Source: JARIHD01 sp964503715 (GTDB taxonomy: Bacteria > Patescibacteriota > Saccharimonadia > Saccharimonadales > UBA4665). From it: 22,333 nt of DNA. The stretch lies in the NCBI GenBank assembly GCA_964503715.1, contig CAZDAD010000012.1:1-22333 (forward strand), read 5' to 3'. Every line of letters begins with the position of its first letter. The stretch's first letter is position 1. The position numbers and the translations under genes were made by a program. Below, one piece after another: positions 14,660 to 21,467 of this stretch. The notes beneath the pieces are model-generated. The model saw nothing but the letters and a program-made list of their open reading frames with translations. It was not told where the DNA came from and did not search any database.

Positions 14660-15851
14660 TGGATCCTCCGTTAGTTCTGTTGTCTACTGATCCGTTAGCG
14701 CGCGTATAGCGCGATACCTGAAATACTATACCCAATGCTGCCATTACCATTAGCACGCTACTACCGCCATAGCTAACTAGCGGTAATGTAATACCCTTGA
14801 GTGGCAACAGACCAAGCATAGCGCCGATATTTATCGATGTCTGCACTGCTAGCCACGTTAGAATACCAACGACTACCAGTCTCGAAAAATCATCTGGTGC
14901 ATACTCAGCGACCCTCTTGATTCTGTTGAAAAGCATTACAAACAGACCAAGCAGCAAGGCCGAGCCAAAGAAACCGAACTTCTCGGCGTAAACTGCAAAT
15001 ATTGAGTCATTTTCGGCCTCCGGAAGATATCCATAGGCCTGTACACTATTGCCTAGACCAAGACCGAACATGCCGCCAGAACCAACAGCAATAAGTGCTT
15101 GGCAGGCCTGATAACCAGCTCTAGATGAGCAGTCTGGATTTACAAAGCTAGTTAAACGTTCCCGACGATACGGCATCATTGAAATCAAAATAACACCTAT
15201 GACGCCGAGTATTATACCGCCCAAGATGATCCTTTTCATAGGTAGCCCCGCCACCATACTCATGACGAACATCATGGCTACAATGACCGCAAACGACCCA
15301 AAATCGCTCTGAAGCCCCGCCACGACTACAGCCACACCCAAGAGTGCATACAGGATTGGTTGAAAGGTCTTTTTGGTATCCTTTAGAAGTTCCTTTTCGC
15401 GGCGCCAGGCCAAGAAGCTACTAAACCACATGATTCCCGCTATTTTTAGTAGCTCAACTGACTGGAAAGAGAACCCCGCCAGACGCACCCAACGGTGAGC
15501 AGGATACTGTGCGTTAACGGGCATAACAAGGGCCAGAATCGTCAAAATTGCGGCCAATACTAGCATGGGCTTGAATAGTGTCCGCCACTTATGTAGTGGA
15601 ACAGTAGCCGCAACGACAAAAGCCGTCATACCCATAGCCACTGCAATGAATTGCTTCATTACATACTTACCGCCATCAGCCCCCTTCTCTACATCGAGTG
15701 CAGGACTAATTGAGAAGACGACAATAATACCTATTACCACTAGGGCGAGCATTATCAGTAGCAAGATATAGTCTGGTCGATGACGGCGGATACTTTGCAA
15801 TGGCGAAACAATCTGTGGCCGACGTGCTGCTACTGTGTTTCCCATCCTCAT
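14592..15851 (-). CDS. ftsW: FtsW, septal peptidoglycan glycosyltransferase
   Basis: SEDS-family polymerase that builds septal glycan strands from lipid II together with the transpeptidase encoded upstream. It is polytopic with about ten membrane segments. Signature stretches are RWVRLAGFSFQSVELLKIA, QSDFGSFAVI, GLGLGNSVQAYGYLPEAEND (the Asp being the likely catalytic acid of the SEDS family), FAVYAEKFGFFG and LLPLKGITLPLVSYGGSS. Length is 419. The last 30 residues are Asn/Gly/Arg-rich and disordered-looking, and are encoded by the stretch that also encodes the start of murG in another frame. ATG at 15851 is preceded by AAGGA 10 bases upstream; a second ATG lies at 15845. Confidence 0.95.
   Translation of the reverse strand: MRMGNTVAARRPQIVSPLQSIRRHRPDYILLLIMLALVVIGIIVVFSISPALDVEKGADGGKYVMKQFIAVAMGMTAFVVAATVPLHKWRTLFKPMLVLAAILTILALVMPVNAQYPAHRWVRLAGFSFQSVELLKIAGIMWFSSFLAWRREKELLKDTKKTFQPILYALLGVAVVVAGLQSDFGSFAVIVAMMFVMSMVAGLPMKRIILGGIILGVIGVILISMMPYRRERLTSFVNPDCSSRAGYQACQALIAVGSGGMFGLGLGNSVQAYGYLPEAENDSIFAVYAEKFGFFGSALLLGLFVMLFNRIKRVAEYAPDDFSRLVVVGILTWLAVQTSINIGAMLGLLPLKGITLPLVSYGGSSVLMVMAALGIVFQVSRYTRANGSVDNRTNGGSNGYSNDRRGIGRAYHPAAGRRP
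14665..14669 (-). promoter_or_regulatory. Ribosome-binding site of murG
   Basis: GGAGG on the minus strand, five bases before the murG ATG. It lies inside the ftsW coding sequence and settles the long overlap between the two genes. Confidence 0.8.
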
Positions 15852-15864
15852 ACGACGATAATCC

Positions 15865-16838
15865 TTAGGTATTGTTCCCGAGTAGGAATATTATTAGACC
15901 CAAAACAGCCGCAACTTGGCCCAAAATCCAGAAGCGCATCGTCACTTTAGTTTCTGGCCAACCGATGGCTTCAAAGTGGTGGTGTATGGGGGCAACCTTA
16001 AATATTTTCTTGCCGTGCCTGAGCTTCTTGGAGCTAATCTGGAGCATGCTTGAGCCAGCTTCGGCCACGAACATCACACCAATAATCGGCAGAATTAGAA
16101 CTGTGTCAGTCATCATCGCCACAACCCCCAGTGCTGTTCCCAAAGCGAATGAGCCGACATCTCCCATAAAGAATCTCGCAGGAAAGATATTGAACCATGT
16201 GTAGCTAAGCAGTGCGCCAACAACCGTCAGACAGAAGCCTGCCACACCAAAACGCCCTTCTAGGGCCGCTATGACACCGTAAACACCAAAAGCATATACC
16301 GCTAGGCCTCCAGCTAAACCATCGAGTCCATCGCTAATGTTGACGGCATTAGCTGTTGCTACCACTACCAGCACAAAAATCGGAATAATTAGCCAGCCAA
16401 CATGAAGTTCAGCCCCAGCAATAGGTATATTCATACTCTCTACACCTAGCCTAAAGTAAAAGAACCAACCGCCTATTAGAGCTACTAGAGTAGTTAGACC
16501 GAGCTTGAGCTTGGTGGACAAACCTGCCACGCCCGCACCAGTGCCACGAATATTGATGATATCGTGAATAACAAGGTAACGATGATGATTGCGGCCACGA
16601 AGACAATGCCTGCCATTGTGGGGATATGACGACGGTGCTTAGCGGCGTGGAGCTGAGTAAACATCTTGGCTTTCTCGCCCGTAGTCGAAGTCGTGCGCGG
16701 CTTCTTCCACCACTGCCCTGTATAGGCTAGAGTGGTATAAAGTGGGGTCAATAGCATGGCTATCAAAAAGCTCATGAAGCCCAGCAGCAGAACCCTAATT
16801 AACGTTTCGGTGCCGACAACAATATGCAGCGTTTCCAT
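15865..16838 (-). pseudogene. mraY: mraY, frameshifted and missing the catalytic Asp-Asp segment
   Basis: MraY joins phospho-MurNAc-pentapeptide to undecaprenyl phosphate, giving lipid I. The N-terminal part (from ATG at 16838; METLHIVVG to about VTLLFT, 92 residues, including KHRRHIPTMAG) is in one frame. The C-terminal part (DIINIRGTGAGVAGLSTKLKL to FLLGNNT, about 232 residues from 16563 down, including NISDGLDGLAGG and APIHHHFEAIG) is in another. Together they give about 324 residues against about 350-360 in intact homologues. The missing piece should contain the GxxDDxxK-type catalytic motif, and no frame here encodes it. A deletion of roughly 80-100 bases, not a multiple of three, near 16558-16567 explains this. 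Since MraY is essential and the genes around it are intact, an assembly error is as likely as a real lesion. Confidence 0.85.
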
Positions 16839-16893
16839 CAGTTCGTCTTTCCTATATATTCGTTAGTCTCATTATACATCAGTAACACCTTAT

Positions 16894-18675
16894 TTAGTGG
16901 CCTTTTGGGCTAACGTTGTAAGTATCAATCAGCATATGAGCCACGTCGCCAAAGATTGGCTGAGCGGCCTTGCTACCTGCATAACCCTGTATCCTAGGCT
17001 TCATTACCGCTACAGATATAACGTACTCAATCCTGTCGCCACCAACAAACCCAACATATGTACCGTTGTAGTCATTCTCGAAGTAGCCACCCGCAGGGTT
17101 GGCTATCTGGGCCGTGCCAGTCTTGCCGCCAACAGCGTAATGATCCTGGTCAAACTTTGTCGAGAAATAATGCTTAGAGACTGTATATTCCATCATCGGG
17201 ATCAAGGCCTTGCTGGCAGACTGTGATATGAGGTTTCGACCTACAATTTCGGGCTGCTTCTTATCTAGAGAGCCGTCAGCCCTAACATATCCATCGACTA
17301 ACCTTGGCTTATAGTATGTGCCGCCATTGATAGCCGTAGAATATGCGGCAGCCATCTGAATTGGCGTGGCCGTCATCGCCTGACCAAATGAAGTATTGGC
17401 GTAGGTCAGGCCACGAGCGTACCCCTTAATCGGATCTGGAACGGTGCCAGCCGATTCATAACCCTGCTCTACACCCGTCTTCTTACCAAACATGTAGTGG
17501 TTAGACATATAGTCATACCATACTGTACGGCTTTTTTCGTTAATCTTGTCACTACCACCCATCTGCATCAACAGCCAAGTAGCACCAGTGTTGAGCGAAA
17601 GGTTCAGCAGGTCAGCCATGGTCTTGGTGCCTGGGCCACCGTCCTCTTCGATGTTGGTGATAGTATAACCATCAACTTTGAACTTGGCGGGATCGTAATA
17701 AGTCGTGCCAGAGCTTACAACTCCTTTGTCCAGAGCAGCGGCCATAGTCAGTGGCTTCATAGTCGAGCCGACTTCAATAGCATTGGATACTGACGTATTA
17801 GTGAACAAATGGGCGTTTTCTACCTCTGTATATTTGCCTGGATCGTATGTAGGATAGTTGGCCATGGCTTTTATGGCTCCAGTGTTAGGATCCATAATCA
17901 CGGCGCTGCCTGCATCGGCTTGAGCTCGTTCTAGGCCTGTCTTTAACAAGTCCTCAAGTCGCTTCTGCATAGACATATCAATTGTCAGCAAAACGTCCTT
18001 GCCAGTCTCTGGCTGCTTGAGAATGTTGTCGGTATTGGCCGCCAAAGGCACACCATTGACATCCGTCACGGCCTTGAGCTCGCCATCCTTGCCAGCCAAA
18101 GTGCTATTTAGGGCCTGTTCAACACCATATCGACCCTCTCCGTCATTGTTAACGAAACCCAGTAACTGAGATGCCAGTGAACCGTTCGGATATATCCTAT
18201 ATTGCTGCTCCTGAGCGCCAAGACCTTTAAATTTGTGACTCATCAACTTATCACGCTGCTCTTTGGTAACCTTGCGCGCAATTACCGAATACCTAGTATC
18301 GGACTTCGTGACTTTTTGTTTGTAATCGTTTGCTGAGCCGCCCAAGACTTCTTGGAGAGCACTGGAAATTTTGTCTGCCTCTTTGACCATTGGCGGATCG
18401 GCATAAACAATATAAAGTGCCTGATTGAGAACAATCGGCACCGTAGAATCGCCATTGTGAGCCAGAATCGTGCCGCGCTTGGCGGTAATAATCTTTTGCT
18501 TTATGTGGCCCCTGTCGGCTCGAGTGGCGTAGTAGTTGTACTTAATTACTTGCAAATAAAATAACCGCACTACGAAAACGCCAAACAAGATAACAATCAA
18601 CACGTAAACAAAGTGCACGCGCAAAGCGGCACGAACTGGTTTGCTATCTGGTAAACGAGCATTTCGCGGCGGCAT
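16894..18675 (-). CDS. ftsI: Class B penicillin-binding protein (FtsI/PBP2B type)
   Basis: Transpeptidase that cross-links septal peptidoglycan alongside FtsW. It has a short cytoplasmic N-terminus, one membrane anchor (about 20-42), then the pedestal domain (RGTILAHNG, about 68) and the transpeptidase domain. The catalytic triad of motifs is intact: S304-T-M-K307, S360-L-N362 and K518-T-G-T. No PASTA domain follows, and the length of 593 is typical. ATG at 18675 is preceded by AGGAG about 11 bases upstream. Its place between ftsL and mraY is standard for dcw clusters, except that murE, murF and murD, which often lie here, are absent. Confidence 0.95.
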   Translation of the reverse strand: MPPRNARLPDSKPVRAALRVHFVYVLIVILFGVFVVRLFYLQVIKYNYYATRADRGHIKQKIITAKRGTILAHNGDSTVPIVLNQALYIVYADPPMVKEADKISSALQEVLGGSANDYKQKVTKSDTRYSVIARKVTKEQRDKLMSHKFKGLGAQEQQYRIYPNGSLASQLLGFVNNDGEGRYGVEQALNSTLAGKDGELKAVTDVNGVPLAANTDNILKQPETGKDVLLTIDMSMQKRLEDLLKTGLERAQADAGSAVIMDPNTGAIKAMANYPTYDPGKYTEVENAHLFTNTSVSNAIEVGSTMKPLTMAAALDKGVVSSGTTYYDPAKFKVDGYTITNIEEDGGPGTKTMADLLNLSLNTGATWLLMQMGGSDKINEKSRTVWYDYMSNHYMFGKKTGVEQGYESAGTVPDPIKGYARGLTYANTSFGQAMTATPIQMAAAYSTAINGGTYYKPRLVDGYVRADGSLDKKQPEIVGRNLISQSASKALIPMMEYTVSKHYFSTKFDQDHYAVGGKTGTAQIANPAGGYFENDYNGTYVGFVGGDRIEYVISVAVMKPRIQGYAGSKAAQPIFGDVAHMLIDTYNVSPKGH

Positions 18676-18702
18676 TTATATTATGGCTCCTGACGAGTGT
18701 TT

Positions 18703-19050
18703 TTAGCGTGCTGTGCCGCTGGGGGCGACTGACACGAGCGACTGAGCTTCAGCGCTGTCCTGAACACGGTCAAGTGACTGCAAACGAGCCGAAGCGACAA
18801 CTAGTTCATCATGCTCATTCTTGAGCTGCTGCTGCTGTTGCATCAAATCGTTCACCTTATAGCCGTAAGCGTTAGTCTTTGTCACCTGCGTGAGGTAAAG
18901 AAGACCAAGCGTGCAGGCTAGCACAATTAGCGTAATTGTGGTTGTAATTGGCCCTAGGCTGCGATCACGTGTCCTGAAGCTGACTGCGTTCTGGTTACGT
19001 GGCACAAAAGTGTGCTTGCGTTGTAGAGCAAGTGTGCTTGAATATGTCAT
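18703..19050 (-). CDS. ftsL: FtsL-like cell-division protein
   Basis: Small bitopic protein of 115 residues: a basic N-terminus, one membrane segment (about 34-54, GPITTTITLIVLACTLGLLY) and then a coiled-coil stretch rich in Gln, Leu and Glu (about 62-95). Sequence similarity in this family is low, so the call rests on this architecture and on position between rsmH and ftsI. FtsL binds FtsQ (and FtsB, where present) and activates the FtsW-FtsI synthase. ATG at 19050 has only a distant GGAAAG upstream. A gap of 196 bases separates it from rsmH. Confidence 0.85.
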   Translation of the reverse strand: MTYSSTLALQRKHTFVPRNQNAVSFRTRDRSLGPITTTITLIVLACTLGLLYLTQVTKTNAYGYKVNDLMQQQQQLKNEHDELVVASARLQSLDRVQDSAEAQSLVSVAPSGTAR

Positions 19051-19246
19051 ATTTTGTTTTTGTCTTTCCTTTTTGCGCCAAAATCTTGGATCGAGGGGTA
19101 CACACTACCGCATTATGCCGCAGCGTGTACCGCCTAGATTTTCAGATTATTACCCTACGGTTAGGCCACTGTTACGTGAACTTTGTAGGCGCGTGGGGTA
19201 GCGTTTTTGATACGTATTTGCATCTTAGCCGCCCTTTCTTTTGGTT

Positions 19247-20140
19247 TTATTTTTGTTTGACTGCGGCCCTCAGCTTAGCGCTTCGAGCTCGCGGATTGAA
19301 AACTATTTCATTATCGTCGCCCGCCACTGGATGCTTGGTGAGTAGGCTGAGCTGAGCATCGTAGCGATCACCTGCCTTTTCGGCAAAAGCCCTTTTGACC
19401 AGACGGTCTTCGAGACTATGAAAGCTAATGATGGCGATACGACCTTCTGGTGCCAGCAAGTCGTCCACCCATACGGGCAAGCTCTTTCTGAGCAGTTCAA
19501 GTTCGTCATTCACTACGAGCCTGAGTGCCTGAAAAGTGCGTGTCGCTGGGTGGACCCTGCTACGCCCTGGCCATGCCCTGGCAACGATTGAAGCAAGTTG
19601 GGCCGTGGTTTCTATTGGTCGATTGTTCACTATTAATGATGCAATCTGTCGAGCTTTTGGCTCTTCTCCATATTTTGATATGAACTTTTCTAGTTCTGCG
19701 GCTGAATAGGTATTTACTACTTTTTCGGCCGTCAGTTCCTGCGATTGGTCCATTCGCATATCGAGTGGTCCATCTAGTTTGATGGAAAAACCTCGGTCTG
19801 CTTCGTTAAGGTGCGGTGACGATACTCCTAGATCTGCCAATATCAAGTCGAACTTTTTACCCTCGCTTTTTAGGCGCTCTGACGCCGATAAAAAGTCGGC
19901 GTGTATGAGTTCAATCCCCTGGCCTGCAAACTTGGCTTCCAATTCGTTTATGGCGTTTTGGTCGCGGTCTACAAGTGTTGAGTTTTGTGGGTTTTTGGTT
20001 CTTTCTAGTACTGCTGCCGCATGTCCGCCGTATCCGCCTGTTAGGTCGAGGTAGCGATCCCCTTCCCTTGGGTCTAAATACTTCAGCACTTGGTCAAGTA
20101 GTACTGGAATGTGTAATTGATTTGGTTTTTCCTGGTGCAT
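19247..20140 (-). CDS. rsmH: 16S rRNA m4C1402 methyltransferase RsmH (MraW)
   Basis: SAM-dependent N4-methylation of a cytidine in the decoding centre of 16S rRNA. HIPVLLDQVLKYL opens the protein, followed by SAM-binding LDLTGGYGGHAAAVL (about 32-46), LADLGVSSPHL with the family tail RGFSIKLDGPLDMRMD, and near the C-terminus RVHPATRTFQALRLVVNDEL and IISFHSLEDRLVK. Length (297) is normal. No Shine-Dalgarno precedes ATG 20140; a TACACT element lies 11 bases upstream, so a separate promoter is possible. Confidence 0.96.
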   Translation of the reverse strand: MHQEKPNQLHIPVLLDQVLKYLDPREGDRYLDLTGGYGGHAAAVLERTKNPQNSTLVDRDQNAINELEAKFAGQGIELIHADFLSASERLKSEGKKFDLILADLGVSSPHLNEADRGFSIKLDGPLDMRMDQSQELTAEKVVNTYSAAELEKFISKYGEEPKARQIASLIVNNRPIETTAQLASIVARAWPGRSRVHPATRTFQALRLVVNDELELLRKSLPVWVDDLLAPEGRIAIISFHSLEDRLVKRAFAEKAGDRYDAQLSLLTKHPVAGDDNEIVFNPRARSAKLRAAVKQK

Positions 20141-20530
20141 CTTGCTTGCTAGTGTAACTCAGTTTTTACCCGAGTCCCACTTTTTTGTTTTGATTTTTGT
20201 TTTGCAAGGTCACCTAATCAGCAATCAACTTTTTATTTTTGTGGGTTGTTTTTGTTTTTGTTTGATTACTTGCCGGTAGGTAAAGAAAAAATTTGTAAGA
20301 ACTTTAAAAAAGTTACGTGAATTTCTTAACTGTGCAAGCAATCGAAGTTTGAGAGACTTATGTGTGAGGTGGAGTTTTGGGAGGTGTTTTTGAGAAATGT
20401 ACAATGTTTTTAAAGTGGTGACATCAATCCACTTGTTGATTGCCGAATAGCTGACCTCGACATCTTATATCGTTGGTTTCTATTCGTTTTGCTTCGCCTA
20501 ATTGTTAAAGTGCCTATCAACTCTTATGCA
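20141..20530 (-). other. 390-base spacer between mraZ and rsmH
   Basis: No credible ORF in either direction. The part nearest rsmH is strongly A-rich on the coding (minus) strand, with repeated AACAAAAA tracts. AACTTTTTTAAAGTT near 20300-20314 is nearly palindromic. Such a long gap is unusual, since mraZ and rsmH are usually close, so it may hold an independent rsmH promoter or a leader element. I cannot identify either with confidence. Confidence 0.5.
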
Positions 20531-20893
20531 TCATGGCGATGACATAAGCCTGAAATACTTCCCGACGCGGACGGCTGTAACGTCCTTGTCTATGCCAACT
20601 TCCTTGAGCAAATCTTGCTCAATACCTACACGACCTTGCTTTTGGTCGAGTGGCCCCTCGGTCTTGCCCCAGCGGAAGCGAACGTTGAGGTCGGCCACAC
20701 GCTCGTCAAGGATATTGCCCTGTAGCTGCGGTTCAACATCTTCGTCCCAAACGGTCTTGGGGTACATGTGAAGGTAATTTTGGAAGCCTTTGGTGATTAC
20801 TACTCCGCTTGCGAACTCGGATCGAAGCTCGGTCGGTATGGTTAACCGCCTCTTGTCGTCAAGTTTACGTTGGAAATAATCTACCGTGGCCAT
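20531..20893 (-). CDS. mraZ: MraZ transcriptional regulator
   Basis: AbrB/SpoVT-fold DNA-binding protein that represses its own dcw operon in characterised bacteria. Two half-repeats are visible. The first has the canonical DDKRRLTIPTELR with the DxxxR motif. The second, around LDQKQGRVGIEQDLLKEVG, has one extra residue between Asp and Arg, so its motif is altered. It is 120 residues long, shorter than E. coli MraZ (152). It is the first gene of the dcw cluster, with four matching operator boxes in its promoter (20953-21000). Confidence 0.95.
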   Translation of the reverse strand: MATVDYFQRKLDDKRRLTIPTELRSEFASGVVITKGFQNYLHMYPKTVWDEDVEPQLQGNILDERVADLNVRFRWGKTEGPLDQKQGRVGIEQDLLKEVGIDKDVTAVRVGKYFRLMSSP

Positions 20894-20952
20894 AGGTTTG
20901 ATTTTTTAATAGTGGTTTATTCGTTTTTGTTTTGATGGGGCTTTTTAGGGCT

Positions 20953-21000
20953 TACCCACGATTACCCACTGACTTGATAATACTACCCACGGCTACCCAC
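20953..21000 (-). promoter_or_regulatory. MraZ operator: four GTGGGTA boxes
   Basis: On the minus strand GTGGGTA occurs four times, starting 10, 21 and 10 bases apart (plus coordinates 20953-20959, 20963-20969, 20984-20990, 20994-21000). Each pair reads TGGGT-N5-TGGGT, which is the TGGGN-N5 pattern bound by E. coli MraZ. One pair lies between the -35 and -10 elements and the other just downstream of the -10, so binding would block RNA polymerase. Confidence 0.9.
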
Positions 21001-21005
21001 TACAA
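20977..21005 (-). promoter_or_regulatory. mraZ (dcw) promoter
   Basis: On the minus strand TTGTAG (21000-21005), a 17-base spacer and TATTAT (20977-20982). The predicted start near 20970 leaves a leader of about 77 bases before the mraZ ATG, without an obvious Shine-Dalgarno. Confidence 0.7.
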
Positions 21006-21015
21006 TAGCTTTTAC

Positions 21016-21045
21016 ATATAAAAAGTGGTGCTTTTTGCACCACTT
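21016..21045 (-). terminator. Terminator after the small membrane protein gene
   Basis: A perfect 9-bp stem AAGTGGTGC/GCACCACTT with a 5-base loop, followed on the minus strand by TTTATATG. It separates the upstream small gene from the mraZ promoter. Confidence 0.75.
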
Positions 21046-21081
21046 ATCCACAGTTTTGCTCATTTAAGGCGGTTATCCACA
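21044..21081 (+). promoter_or_regulatory. Pair of perfect DnaA boxes
   Basis: TTATCCACA occurs at 21044-21052 and at 21073-21081, same orientation, 29 bases start to start. Two exact 9-mers this close are very unlikely by chance. They lie about 75-110 bases upstream of the predicted mraZ start, where DnaA could act as a transcription factor. No dnaA or dnaN gene is present to suggest oriC. Confidence 0.65.
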
Positions 21082-21111
21082 CATATGGTGTACTCGCCCG
21101 ATAACCAAGCG

Positions 21112-21393
21112 CTATTCACCTGCTATAGAATTGAGGCGATTTCGACCATAATCAACCGGCATACGAATAGTTTCATGATGTTGCTCAAATTTCTGAACAG
21201 TCTCGGTGCGACCTTCTGACTGTATATGCTGAATCACTGCCAAAAAATGTGACTGATACTTAACGACACTAATCCCCATAGCAAACAGAACAAAACTCAA
21301 GATAGCTCTATGACGGAAAAAGCGCTCAATCTTCTGATGATGAGTCACATGGTGAACGCTATGGTACGGATGTTTACTTTTTTTGTTTTTCAT
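21112..21393 (-). CDS. Small His-rich single-pass membrane protein, unknown function
   Basis: A 93-residue protein from ATG at 21393. The N-terminus is basic and histidine-rich (KHPYHSVHHVTHH; seven His in residues 8-28). One membrane segment follows (about 29-46, RAILSFVLFAMGISVVKY), then a polar tail with another His pair. I recognise no family. It is supported as a gene by a near-consensus promoter just upstream (21408-21436) and a strong terminator downstream, so it is probably its own transcription unit between yvcK and the dcw cluster. Metal binding by the His cluster is conceivable but unproven. Translation may begin about 8 bases into the mRNA. Confidence 0.75.
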   Translation of the reverse strand: MKNKKSKHPYHSVHHVTHHQKIERFFRHRAILSFVLFAMGISVVKYQSHFLAVIQHIQSEGRTETVQKFEQHHETIRMPVDYGRNRLNSIAGE

Positions 21394-21407
21394 GACTTTA
21401 CTACATA

Positions 21408-21436
21408 ACAATAACAAAACATTAGCTTTTTGTCAA
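21408..21436 (-). promoter_or_regulatory. Promoter of the small membrane protein gene
   Basis: On the minus strand TTGACA (21431-21436), a 17-base spacer and TATTGT (21408-21413). The ATG lies 14 bases after the -10 element, so the leader would be very short. Confidence 0.7.
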
Positions 21437-21467
21437 TATTATGTTGTTCTATAACTAGGTTGTGTCG

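Noticed and set aside
16494..16838. Programmed frameshift in mraY
   Set aside because: A frameshift would join the halves but could not restore the missing Asp-Asp segment, which is absent from all three frames.
19161..19223. 20-codon minus-strand ORF between rsmH and ftsL
   Set aside because: An ATG-to-TAA frame exists but has no Shine-Dalgarno and is within chance expectation for a 196-base gap.
21001..21110. Chromosomal replication origin
   Set aside because: Only two DnaA boxes, no dnaA, dnaN or rpmH nearby, and the local gene order is co-directional rather than divergent.
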